Program-made: the position numbers and the translations under genes | Notes under the pieces: model-generated | What the model saw: the letters and a program-made list of their open reading frames with translations, nothing else | Told to the model about the DNA's origin: nothing | Databases searched by the model: none | Shown here: positions 8,849 through 17,037 of the stretch, piece after piece | Layout of the letters: every line of letters starts with the position of its first letter | Position numbering within the stretch: the stretch's first letter is position 1 | Source of the DNA: Puniceicoccaceae bacterium | GTDB lineage: Bacteria; Verrucomicrobiota; Verrucomicrobiia; Opitutales; Coraliomargaritaceae | NCBI GenBank assembly: GCA_007692545.1 | Contig: REBV01000263.1 | Coordinates: forward strand, 1 to 32,172 | Direction: 5' to 3' | Length of the DNA stretch: 32,172 nt

Positions 8849-9691
8849 TTAAATCTCCCGACTGCGGAAGTTCAATTGGGCGAGCAGAACAAAGGCTACG
8901 GTGTAGATCAGGCCATAGGCCGTCATTTGCAGAATCACACTGGCAGGCAGGGCTGCCTCCACATCAAACACCAACTGATCCCCCACGTTGAAGAGTTGAA
9001 AGTTGGGGAAAATCAGCCCCAGTCCGAAGACCAGCAACCGCTCCCAGCCAGCCTCCATGCCGCTGTAGGCATCGCGGGCGATGTATTGCAGTTGGCAGAT
9101 AATGAGAATGAAGAACGAAACAACGATCGTATAGATATTGGTGTTGGAAAAGCTGGCCACAAACAGAGTAATGGCCGCAAGGATACCGAACTTCATCCAC
9201 TGCAAAAATCCAAATATAAAGACATCAACATAGCGGACTAGTGGCCCAGCCTCAGCCGCCTCGGGCCCTAGACGCTGAAGAATCTCCGCTTCCCGCCAAT
9301 AGAGGATACCGGACAACACCAGCGTGATGACCAGGGTAAAGCAAAGCATCAATAAATGGGCACCCAAAAACTTCCCGGCCAGAAACTCCAGCTTGTAGAC
9401 CGGTTTGGCCAGCATGGTCAACGCGGTGCGGTTTTCCATTTCATTGAAAAAGAGCTGGGCCGTAACTGTGATCGAGAGAATCGAACCAAAAAAGAACAGC
9501 GTGCCAAAGCCGAAGTCGGTAATGAACTTGAGCTCCCCGGCACCGAAATCGAATTGCTGAAAAAAGGTCGAACTGCCCACCAGTGCGACTGCGATCAGCA
9601 GCAGCGAGCTGAAAAACTTCTGCCGCACCGCCTCCAAAAAGGTCGTGCCGGCAATCAAGCGGATACGGGTAAAGGAATCCACAGCGCTCAT
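8849..9691 (-). CDS. ABC-2-type transporter permease
   Basis: The 280-residue protein has about six membrane segments, beginning near residue 27 (FSSLLLIAVALVGSSTFF), with a cytoplasmic loop FNEMENRTALTMLAKPVYKLEFLAGKFLG around residues 82-110 typical of ABC-2 permeases. Its first four bases overlap the end of the ATPase gene (ATGA arrangement), which is strong evidence for a cotranslated pair. The substrate is unknown; related pairs export drugs, lipids or polymers, or act in gliding and secretion systems. Confidence 0.85.
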   Translation of the reverse strand: MSAVDSFTRIRLIAGTTFLEAVRQKFFSSLLLIAVALVGSSTFFQQFDFGAGELKFITDFGFGTLFFFGSILSITVTAQLFFNEMENRTALTMLAKPVYKLEFLAGKFLGAHLLMLCFTLVITLVLSGILYWREAEILQRLGPEAAEAGPLVRYVDVFIFGFLQWMKFGILAAITLFVASFSNTNIYTIVVSFFILIICQLQYIARDAYSGMEAGWERLLVFGLGLIFPNFQLFNVGDQLVFDVEAALPASVILQMTAYGLIYTVAFVLLAQLNFRSREI

Positions 9692-10599
9692 ACCGCGTCC
9701 TCCTTCTGATCGGCCGATGCCGGCTGCTTGGTGTGACCTAAGACGTGCTCGCTTTCCCGCTGATGCACCTCTTTCAGGAAATAGACATCCAGGCTGAGTC
9801 GCGGTTTCTCTACCCGCGCGAGCTGCCCACCCTGTGCCCGGATGGTGGCTTCCACCGCCGCGCGCCCCTCGGCGGACAGGCCCTGCACGACCAACGACTC
9901 GGCATCCTTCTCTTCCACCAAATCATCGACCCGCCCTTCTTTCACCAATTGGCCGCGGTGTAAAATGGCCACGCGATCACAGAGCCCTTCAATTTGCGCC
10001 AGCAGATGGGAGGACAAAAGGACCGTCTTCCCCCGCCGCTTCAATTCGCGGATAATATCGGCAATGGCCGCCGAGCCCAGCGGATCCACCCCTGCCGTTG
10101 GCTCGTCCAGAATGACCAGTTGCGGATCGTGCACCAATGCCTGAGCCAGGCCGATCCGCTGGAGCATACCTTTCGAGTAGGTCCCCACCCGTCGATTCGC
10201 TGCTTCAGTCATGCCCACCAATTCGATCACGGAGTCGACGGCATCATCGATCTTGGCACGCGGCACCGCGCACATGCGCGCATAGTAGCGAACCAGCTCA
10301 CGCCCGCTCAAATAGCGGTAGAAATACGGCGCTTCCGGCAAAAAACCGACGCTGCGGCGCGAGCTCACACGCTGGCTCGGCTGCCCATAGATCTCGCAGG
10401 AACCCGCCGAGGCACCCAGCAGGCCCAAAATGATCTTAATGGTTGTGCTTTTGCCACAACCATTCGGCCCAAGCAGTCCGAAGATCTCATTATCGCCAAC
10501 TTCCAGGCAGAGATCATCCACGGCACGAAGCTTCATACCGCGTATACCGACGGAGAAGTCTTTGGTTAAATGATTGATGCGTATTGCGGGGGTATTCAT
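9688..10599 (-). CDS. ABC transporter ATP-binding protein
   Basis: The 303-residue protein has Walker A GPNGCGKST (about residues 44-52), the signature YSKGMLQR (variant of LSGGQ) and Walker B LVILDEPTAGVD, followed by the switch histidine in LLSSHLL. The last 80 residues form a C-terminal extension found in many ABC-2 exporters (CcmA/NatA-like class). It powers the permease encoded by the overlapping next gene. It begins nine bases after the acylphosphatase stop. Confidence 0.9.
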   Translation of the reverse strand: MNTPAIRINHLTKDFSVGIRGMKLRAVDDLCLEVGDNEIFGLLGPNGCGKSTTIKIILGLLGASAGSCEIYGQPSQRVSSRRSVGFLPEAPYFYRYLSGRELVRYYARMCAVPRAKIDDAVDSVIELVGMTEAANRRVGTYSKGMLQRIGLAQALVHDPQLVILDEPTAGVDPLGSAAIADIIRELKRRGKTVLLSSHLLAQIEGLCDRVAILHRGQLVKEGRVDDLVEEKDAESLVVQGLSAEGRAAVEATIRAQGGQLARVEKPRLSLDVYFLKEVHQRESEHVLGHTKQPASADQKEDAV

Positions 10600-10608
10600 G
10601 AAATGTAT

Positions 10609-10890
10609 CTATCGTTGGATTAGAAAATTTTGGCAAGACCTGGTTCCGTAATTGGTCTTGATTTCCGAGGCTCGGATGTAGGCTTTGAGCTCCGACTCGA
10701 CCTCTGCCTGGAAGGCCAGCACTTCCGCCTCATCACCCTCAGCATAGAGCTGCACCCGACCGTCCACCAGGTTGCGAACATAGCCCGTCACCTCAAAGCC
10801 CTTGGCCACACAAACCGTCTGATAGCGAAAACCGACACCTTGCACGTGCCCCTCAAACCAGCAGTTTAATTGAAAAACAGATTCTTCCAT
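10609..10890 (-). CDS. acyP: Acylphosphatase
   Basis: Acylphosphatase hydrolyses carboxyl-phosphate anhydrides such as acetyl phosphate or carbamoyl phosphate. With the start at 10890 the protein is 93 residues, the family norm. The loop GHVQGVGFR ends in the phosphate-binding arginine R22, and the catalytic asparagine is N40 in GYVRNL. The longer frame to 10974 would add 28 residues not found in the family. It is the first gene of the minus-strand run and is divergent from ilvB across about 195 bp. Confidence 0.9.
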   Translation of the reverse strand: MEESVFQLNCWFEGHVQGVGFRYQTVCVAKGFEVTGYVRNLVDGRVQLYAEGDEAEVLAFQAEVESELKAYIRASEIKTNYGTRSCQNFLIQR

Positions 10891-11085
10891 CACTTCAAAA
10901 ATCACAAAAAGCTGGAACGAAGCAAGTATCGACTGATGCATCGGCCCCGAGCGGTTCGGATACGATAGAAACATTCTTTGCGCATCTGTGCTTGATTCGA
11001 TGTCATTTTACTGTCTTCTTCTTTGCCCTTTCGCCGATGCACAACGTATTGGCACTCTCAGCAACACACCAACACCACACATCAA

Positions 11086-12870
11086 ATGAAAACCGATAAA
11101 GCAATCGACTTCCCTAATCAGGATGAAATTGGGCCCGAAATGAAGGGTGCCGACGCCCTGGTCGCCTCTCTTGAGCGCGAGGGTGTGGATGTGGTGTATG
11201 CCTACCCCGGCGGTGCCTCGATGGAACTCCACCAGGCCCTGACCAAGAGTCAAAAGATCCGCACCATTCTGCCCCGCTTCGAGCAGGGCGGCGGTTTCAT
11301 GGCCCACGGCCACGCCCGCGCCACCGGTAAGGCCAGCGTCTGCATGGCCACCTCCGGGCCCGGTGCCACCAATCTGGTGACTTGCATTGCCGATGCCTTT
11401 ATGGACAGCATTCCGCTGATCGCCATAACCGGGCAAGTCTATCAACAATTCATCGGTAAGACCGCATTCCAGGAGACTGATTTCTTCGGCATGACGCTCC
11501 CCATCGTGAAGCACAGTTTCCTCGTGCTTGACAAAGAGGACCTGCCGCGGGTGGTCAAAGAGGCCTTCCATATTGCACAAACAGGCCGCCCCGGCCCGGT
11601 CGTGATCGATATCCCGAAAGACGTGCAACAAGCGATTTTCAAGCCTACCTTTCCGGCAGAGATTGATCTGCCCGGCTACCAGATCGATTCGACCAAGCCC
11701 GAAGCGACCGACGAGTCGCTGCTCAAAGTGCTCGATTTGATCAGCACGGCCAAGCGTCCGGTTTTGTACATCGGCGGCGGCATCATCTCGGCCGAAGCGC
11801 ACTTGGAAATGCGCGAATTTGCCGAGATCACCGGCCTGCCCGTGGCTTCCACCCTCATGGGCCTGGGCGCTTTCGACGCCGAGCACCCGCAGTCACTCTA
11901 CTGGTTCGGTATGCATGGCACAGTCGCGGGTAATTGGGCCGTCTGTGATAGCGATGTATTGATTTGTGCGGGCGCCCGCTTCGATGACCGCATCACCGGG
12001 GTCGTCTCCAAGTTTGCGCCGGATGCCGAGATCGTTCATATCGATATCGACGCTTCCGAGCACAACAAAAACAAGCGAGTTCACCACCCGATCCACTCGG
12101 ATGTGAAGTACGCACTCCAGCGTCTGAATGAGCTCGCGAAGTCGCACAAATTCAAAAAGCCCGACATCTCTGCCTGGAACAAGACCATCGAAGGCTGGAA
12201 GGAGCAGTATCCATTCTCCTACGACAAGACCGGCCACATCACACAGCAGGAGGCCATCGAGACACTTTATGAAGTGACCCAAGGAGACGCCATCATCACC
12301 ACCGGCGTGGGGCAGCACCAGATGTGGGCTGCACAGTTTTTCAAGTTCCGCCAGCCACGCACCTATATCAGCTCGCTCGGGCTCGGTACTATGGGCTTCG
12401 GCTTGCCTGCCGCAATCGGTGCGAAAGTCGCCTTCCCCGACAAACTGGTGGTCAACATCGATGGCGACGGTTGTTTCCTCATGAACGTGCAGGAGCTGGC
12501 CACAGCGAAGATTGAGAAAATCAATGCCAAGACCATTATCCTGAACAACCAGCACCTCGGTATGGTGGTACAGTGGGAAGACCTGCTCTATGAAAGTGTG
12601 CGCGGTCAAACCGTTCTCTGCGACAAGGATAATATCGGAGGCCCCGACAATGTGGAGGCGCTCTACCCCGACTTCGTCAAGATCGCCGAAGGCTTCGGTG
12701 TTGCCGGTCAGCGGGTGATCAAGCGCGAAGATCTGCGGGCGGCCATCGAAGCCATGATCGCCCACGACGGCCCCTATGTACTGGAAGTCGTTGTTCCTTA
12801 CACGGAGCACGTGCTACCGATGATCAAACAAGGCCTCTCCGCCAAAGAAATCCTAATTAAATCAGAATAA
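11086..12870 (+). CDS. ilvB: Acetolactate synthase, large catalytic subunit
   Basis: The enzyme uses thiamine diphosphate and FAD to make acetolactate (valine, leucine) or aceto-hydroxybutyrate (isoleucine). The 594-residue protein has the N-terminal TPP-binding half with [15 protein letters not shown] and the catalytic-glutamate region [14 protein letters not shown], the middle FAD domain, and a C-terminal half with the DGDGCFLMN...ILNN TPP motif (about residues 462-490). The start at 11086 is the ATG before MKTDKAIDF; it leaves about 20 residues before the conserved domain. The regulatory subunit gene ilvN normally follows directly, but here the next gene encodes a DUF481 protein, so ilvN must be elsewhere or absent. 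Confidence 0.95.
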   Translation: MKTDKAIDFPNQDEIGPEMKGADALVASLEREGVDVVYAYPGGASMELHQALTKSQKIRTILPRFEQGGGFMAHGHARATGKASVCMATSGPGATNLVTCIADAFMDSIPLIAITGQVYQQFIGKTAFQETDFFGMTLPIVKHSFLVLDKEDLPRVVKEAFHIAQTGRPGPVVIDIPKDVQQAIFKPTFPAEIDLPGYQIDSTKPEATDESLLKVLDLISTAKRPVLYIGGGIISAEAHLEMREFAEITGLPVASTLMGLGAFDAEHPQSLYWFGMHGTVAGNWAVCDSDVLICAGARFDDRITGVVSKFAPDAEIVHIDIDASEHNKNKRVHHPIHSDVKYALQRLNELAKSHKFKKPDISAWNKTIEGWKEQYPFSYDKTGHITQQEAIETLYEVTQGDAIITTGVGQHQMWAAQFFKFRQPRTYISSLGLGTMGFGLPAAIGAKVAFPDKLVVNIDGDGCFLMNVQELATAKIEKINAKTIILNNQHLGMVVQWEDLLYESVRGQTVLCDKDNIGGPDNVEALYPDFVKIAEGFGVAGQRVIKREDLRAAIEAMIAHDGPYVLEVVVPYTEHVLPMIKQGLSAKEILIKSE

Positions 12871-12931
12871 CTCAATCATTTGCATTTGACGGCAGATTCC
12901 CTTTTTTGACTGGAATCCGCATTTTTTTGTT

Positions 12932-13960
12932 ATGAAACAGACCGTAAGCCTACTACTCGCTGCCTTATTCATCCAATCGATCGCACTGGCTGATCGAGTT
13001 CGCACGATCGACGGTGCGGAGCTAACCGGGACGATCACTTTGATCGATAAGGGCGTCATTCATTTGAAGACCAGTTATGCCGGGACGCTGAAGATCCAGC
13101 AGGACCAGGTGGCCAGCTTCGAGTCGGATGAGCCCCGCGTGGTGCGCTTGGCCAGTGGCACGGTCATGGCGGGCCCGATTTCAAGTGATGCCCAGGGGAA
13201 GCTGCGCATCCAGTCCGAAGACGGCGTGCTCGAAACCGAGACAGCCAAGGTCACCACAGCCTGGTCGCCCGGCAGCGAAGACCCAGAGGTCGTGCGCAAC
13301 CGCCGTGAATGGCGCTATCAAGCCAGCCTGGACCTGACCGGACGCTCCGGTAACACCGACCGCTTCGCTCTGGGCACAAGCCTACGGGCAGAGCTTAAGG
13401 GCCCCAACGATGCGCTGGCGTTTTTCTTCGACTACGAGCAGGCCGAAGAGAACAACAACAAGACCGAGGACCGTATTGCTGGCGGTGGTTCCTATGAATC
13501 TTTCTTCAGTAAGATTCTTGGTTGGTATGTTCGCACCGAACTCGAAACCGACCGAATTGACAACGTCAAGCTGCGCTCCACCAATGCAGGCGGTCTATCC
13601 TATCGCCTGATCAACGAAGATCATCAGTCGCTCGTGTTTCGCTCTGGTTTGGGTTATCGTTTTACCTCCTTCACGAGTGACAGAGACGATGAATCAGATG
13701 CCACGCTCGACTTCGGCCTGGCCCACAGCTACCGCTACAACCAGATGTTCAGGATGAAAAACGACCTGACCTTCGTACCCGCCATTGAAGACTTTAGTAA
13801 TTACCGCGTGGTTCACGACTCTGGCATCGAGCTGCCCGTCGGCAGTGGCGACAACTGGAAACTGCGTTTCGGTGTCCGTAACGAATATCTTAGCAAACCC
13901 GCAGCCGATAAGAAACTGGATACCAGCTACTACACGCGGATGATTTACAGCTGGGACTGA
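12932..13960 (+). CDS. DUF481 outer-membrane-type protein
   Basis: The 342-residue product has a signal peptide (MKQTVSLLLAALFIQSIALA, cleavage near residue 20). Residues about 25-115 form a small beta-rich region with three related strand pairs. From residue 120 comes the DUF481 region, which starts with WRYQASLDLTGRSGNTDRFALG and continues as alternating polar/aromatic beta strands ending in TRMIYSWD with a C-terminal aromatic. This resembles the YdiY/DUF481 family of outer-membrane barrels of unknown function. The N-terminal region recalls LSm-like or DUF-type modules common in Planctomycetes and Verrucomicrobia. It converges on the small secreted protein gene, 10 bp away. Confidence 0.8.
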   Translation: MKQTVSLLLAALFIQSIALADRVRTIDGAELTGTITLIDKGVIHLKTSYAGTLKIQQDQVASFESDEPRVVRLASGTVMAGPISSDAQGKLRIQSEDGVLETETAKVTTAWSPGSEDPEVVRNRREWRYQASLDLTGRSGNTDRFALGTSLRAELKGPNDALAFFFDYEQAEENNNKTEDRIAGGGSYESFFSKILGWYVRTELETDRIDNVKLRSTNAGGLSYRLINEDHQSLVFRSGLGYRFTSFTSDRDDESDATLDFGLAHSYRYNQMFRMKNDLTFVPAIEDFSNYRVVHDSGIELPVGSGDNWKLRFGVRNEYLSKPAADKKLDTSYYTRMIYSWD

Positions 13961-13970
13961 TCCGTCGGTC

Positions 13971-14498
13971 TCAGAAGCCGAAGACCCGTTTGACCCGGCT
14001 CCAAAAACTCGGCTTAGGCTCGGGTTGAGGCGGCAGCGAACTCGGTCTGGATACTTCATCCGCAGGTGGCTCGCTTTGTGTTGAGCCTGCGCTACTGGGG
14101 GTGCTCGGCTCAAAACTCAGTTCCAGGCGATAGTCTTGAATGGACGGTCGTCGGCTGACCGCAGCCTCGACTGTTTCCCTCAGTTGCGCCAGATAGTCCT
14201 GCCCGATCGACTCCAGTAAGATCGGCCCAAAGTAGTAATTGAGCGACTCGTGCTGGTAGATAACATACCAGCCTGTATTCAAATCCGCCGGATCGTCGAT
14301 CAGCTCGCCGGGAAAGCGTTGGTCAAAATCAGCCTTGGTCAGGAAGTGGGTCAAAGGGATGGCCGCTTCCTCAATCACCCGTATCGGCGTGGCCTGCAAG
14401 ACTGCCGAAAATCCCAGGCTCAAGCAAAGGACAGCACCCAGCGCAGGTCGCCGCCCTCGGTGGGCCATTGGCTCAATCTGTCTCGTTCTCGATTTCAT
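13971..14498 (-). CDS. Small secreted protein of unknown function
   Basis: The 175-residue protein has a basic leader and hydrophobic segment (ALGAVLCLSLGFSAVLQA) that looks like a signal peptide. A compact domain (about residues 40-115, with GWYVIYQHESLNYYFGPILLES) follows, then a Pro/Ser-rich linker and a basic tail ending WSRVKRVFGF. The ATG at 14498 overlaps the stop of the preceding Gly/Ser-rich gene (ATGA), so the two are probably translated together; an internal ATG at 14468 would give a more standard signal peptide. I do not recognise the family. Confidence 0.65.
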   Translation of the reverse strand: MKSRTRQIEPMAHRGRRPALGAVLCLSLGFSAVLQATPIRVIEEAAIPLTHFLTKADFDQRFPGELIDDPADLNTGWYVIYQHESLNYYFGPILLESIGQDYLAQLRETVEAAVSRRPSIQDYRLELSFEPSTPSSAGSTQSEPPADEVSRPSSLPPQPEPKPSFWSRVKRVFGF

Positions 14499-15139
14499 AG
14501 GCCACTGGGTAGATCCGTCCCCAATTCACCGCTCCCGCTGCCGCGGATGGTCTGCGAGCCGCCACTGCCCTGCCCCGAACCCACCGTGCTGCGGTCTGCA
14601 TTCGGGCCACTGATTGAAGGTCCAGCAGGCGCACTGCTTTCCTTGGATCGGTTGACTTCGACTCGCTCCTGACTGCCACTACCCCCGAAACCAAAATCCT
14701 CAAAACTACGCTCACTCTGGCTGGTCTGGCCGCCCCCAGCGGAGCCACCACCCGCTTCGACCGTTTCTCCACCATCACTGCCACCACTACCGGAGCCTCC
14801 GCCGGATTGTGCTGTCTCAGGATCTCCTGCCCTTGTCGAGCCCGCCCCATCGCCACTTTTTGAGCGATTGCTATCGACTGTTTCGCCCCCGCCGCTACCA
14901 CCGACTCCACCCGGATCCCGTGAGGCGGCGGTTTCACTGCCACCACCGCCGGACGAGTCGGACTCAGCGCCGCTTTCTCCCGCCGAACCACCGCCGGACG
15001 ACGGACTACCCGCCGCTGAAGACGAGGCACTCGGCGACGTCACCCGTCCGTCAAAAAGATCCGGGTCCGGACCCCGGCTTTGCCCATGAGCCGGCAAAGC
15101 GAAGACCAGGGAAAGAAATATCAGGCCGAATGCTCTCAA
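14495..15139 (-). CDS. Gly/Ser-rich secreted low-complexity protein
   Basis: Residues 1-19 (MRAFGLIFLSLVFALPAHG) form a clear signal peptide. Nearly all of the remaining 195 residues are Gly, Ser, Ala, Glu and Asp in runs such as SGGGGSETAAS and SGSGGSDGGETVEAGGG, with scattered short charged blocks (SFEDFGFGGSGSQERVEVNRS near residue 143). It is probably an unfolded cell-surface or periplasmic linker-type protein. The alternative frame over the same DNA lacks a signal peptide and is Arg/Val-biased, so it is rejected. The gene overlaps the next by 4 bp and follows a 91-bp hairpin element. Confidence 0.65.
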   Translation of the reverse strand: MRAFGLIFLSLVFALPAHGQSRGPDPDLFDGRVTSPSASSSAAGSPSSGGGSAGESGAESDSSGGGGSETAASRDPGGVGGSGGGETVDSNRSKSGDGAGSTRAGDPETAQSGGGSGSGGSDGGETVEAGGGSAGGGQTSQSERSFEDFGFGGSGSQERVEVNRSKESSAPAGPSISGPNADRSTVGSGQGSGGSQTIRGSGSGELGTDLPSGL

Positions 15140-15149
15140 TTGACGCCTG

Positions 15150-15240
15150 ATCGTAGCAGGGTTGGCTCTGCCGCCCTGTGTGTAAAAGCTTGACCAACAA
15201 CTTCGTTAGCTTAGGGCGGCAGAGCCAACCCGACAACGAT
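15150..15240. repeat. 91-bp palindromic element with 19-bp perfect arms
   Basis: GGGTTGGCTCTGCCGCCCT (15159-15177) and AGGGCGGCAGAGCCAACCC (15213-15231) are perfect complements. Outside them ATCGT (15150-15154) pairs with ACGAT (15236-15240), and inside AAGCT (15186-15190) pairs with AGCTT (15208-15212). It lies in the gap between the TPR/PEGA gene and the Gly/Ser-rich gene. No T-tract follows, so it is more like a miniature palindromic element than a simple terminator. Confidence 0.85.
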
Positions 15241-15279
15241 AGAATAAGAAGAATTTTAAGTTCCGGGCTACTAAAATGT

Positions 15280-16872
15280 TTAGGTGCATTCGACGGTTAT
15301 TCGGGCGTTGGGCTGGGTGGCGTCCACTTTGAACTCGATTTCAACAGGCTGGTAGCCGGATCGCGTGCCTCGCAGCTTATAGACATCCGGAAACAATTTA
15401 AGTTCTTTTTGTGCAAAACGGTCCGGCGGGAAGACGCCGATCATGCTGACAAAGGTGCGTCGATCCGAGACCACCCGGACCGAAACCTCGACTGACTGCT
15501 GCTCCAGGATTTGACGAATACGGGCCTCTTCCGCAGCTTGACTGGAGGCCACGTTGCCGGGTCGGCTGGCCATGGCTTCGTTAAAGAGATTCGCCGCCAG
15601 TGGGAAACGGCCCTCTTCGATGTATCTGGAGGCCGCCTCCAAATTCCGGATGTAGCGTATGTTGGCCAAATAAAGGCTGGAGGACCTTTCCAGACCAGTC
15701 CGGGCCTCTTTAGAATCGGGGTCGAGTGCCACCGCCTCCCGGTAGAAATTGCGCGCCGACTCGTAGCGTCCCGCCGTGAGCGCATCATAGCCGTCGGCCA
15801 GCAGTAGTTCCAAGCGCATGGCTTTGGTGCGCTCTTTCAAATCCGCCAGGCGAGCTGCCTGCTCAGCCGAGTCCTTGATCTTAAGGGCAGTCTCCAGTGT
15901 CTGGATCGCCTGCACATAGTCATCAGCCGCCTCCTCTTTTTTGGATTGTGCCACCAGGGCCTTGAAGTCGCGGTCGGCGATACGGGCTTGTAATGAGCTA
16001 CGCTGTTTCCGAATAAACGGGTTTTCCGGATCGGCCTTGGCCAGTAGCTCCAATTCAGCCAAAGCGGCCTCCAATTGGCCCGCCGCTTCCAAGGCCCGAA
16101 TCGTTTTGACCGCCTCACTGATCCCATCCAGTGCGACCACCATGGCCAGACCATCGGCAGCTGCCTTATTTTCCCTATCCAGCGCGAGAGCCGACTCAAA
16201 AGCACGGCTGGCACGTTCCAGCTCATAGGTCTCCAAGGCCTGATTCCCGGCTTCCAGCATATTCGCAATTTGTTGAATCGCCCGCGCTTCCAAATCGCCC
16301 AGAATGGCCAGGCTCATCTCAAAATCGTCAACGGCTGCCTGATAATTGGCAGCGTTGAGCGATTTGAGGCCGCTGTTATAATTCGCCACTGCTTCATTAT
16401 AGGTATGCTCGAAATTAGCCTTCAAATACTCCATTTTTTGGAGTTCCGCATAGGTCGAGCCACTCATCTCGCGGGCCTGATCCGCCAGAGCGATGGCCGA
16501 AAGCCGCGCTTCGGTGGCTTCGATCACCCGCTCATAGGATGCTCTGGCCTGGTCGAGCCGACCACGCGCCATCGACTCTGCCGCCCGATCAGCGTCGCGC
16601 TTGAGGCCCGACATGAAGGCCAGCGTCACATCGTTCTTACGCAAGGCCTCGGCCATATCCTGCTCGATCAACTGATTGGCCCGATCGGCCAGTTGGCGAA
16701 GATCAAAATCGGCCACCTCGGCCGGGGCACTCCCACGATTCCCATTCGAGTCGTTAAGTCCACCCCCACCCGAGCCCCCCATGCGCGATACCAGCAGCAA
16801 GATCAATGGGATAATAATCAGCGCTGCCAAAACGACAGCAACAATCAGAACAGGCTTTTTGTTACGAGACAT
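15280..16872 (-). CDS. Membrane-anchored TPR protein with C-terminal PEGA-like domain
   Basis: The 530-residue protein has a short basic N terminus, one membrane helix (about residues 8-29, VLIVAVVLAALIIIPLILLLV), a Gly/Ser/Asn linker, and a long helical region with several TPR-like units (for example LEAGNQALETYELERASRAFESALALD near residue 210 and LLLADGYDALTAGRYESARNFYREAVALDPDS near residue 360). The last 70 residues form a beta domain (VYKLRGTRSGYQPVEIEFKVD) like PEGA domains. This topology suggests a periplasmic scaffold. It is upstream of the two secreted proteins on the same strand, separated from them by the palindromic element. Confidence 0.75.
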   Translation of the reverse strand: MSRNKKPVLIVAVVLAALIIIPLILLLVSRMGGSGGGGLNDSNGNRGSAPAEVADFDLRQLADRANQLIEQDMAEALRKNDVTLAFMSGLKRDADRAAESMARGRLDQARASYERVIEATEARLSAIALADQAREMSGSTYAELQKMEYLKANFEHTYNEAVANYNSGLKSLNAANYQAAVDDFEMSLAILGDLEARAIQQIANMLEAGNQALETYELERASRAFESALALDRENKAAADGLAMVVALDGISEAVKTIRALEAAGQLEAALAELELLAKADPENPFIRKQRSSLQARIADRDFKALVAQSKKEEAADDYVQAIQTLETALKIKDSAEQAARLADLKERTKAMRLELLLADGYDALTAGRYESARNFYREAVALDPDSKEARTGLERSSSLYLANIRYIRNLEAASRYIEEGRFPLAANLFNEAMASRPGNVASSQAAEEARIRQILEQQSVEVSVRVVSDRRTFVSMIGVFPPDRFAQKELKLFPDVYKLRGTRSGYQPVEIEFKVDATQPNARITVECT

Positions 16873-17037
16873 AGATGATTTACACCTTATGATGATGGGG
16901 CGCTTCCAACACTTTGCAACCCAGCTTTAATTAGAGTTGTAGAAACGGGGTGTGATTTCAATTGCCTTGATACGAGAGAAAGATTGACCACCCTGCTGTG
17001 CCTCTGTGATCTGCCAATATTTGACCTCTATTCGACC

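Noticed and set aside
14473-15030. Alternative minus-strand frame over the Gly/Ser-rich gene
   Set aside because: It has no signal peptide and an Arg/Val/Ala bias produced by the GC-rich repeats. The chosen frame has a clear signal peptide and a coupled downstream start.
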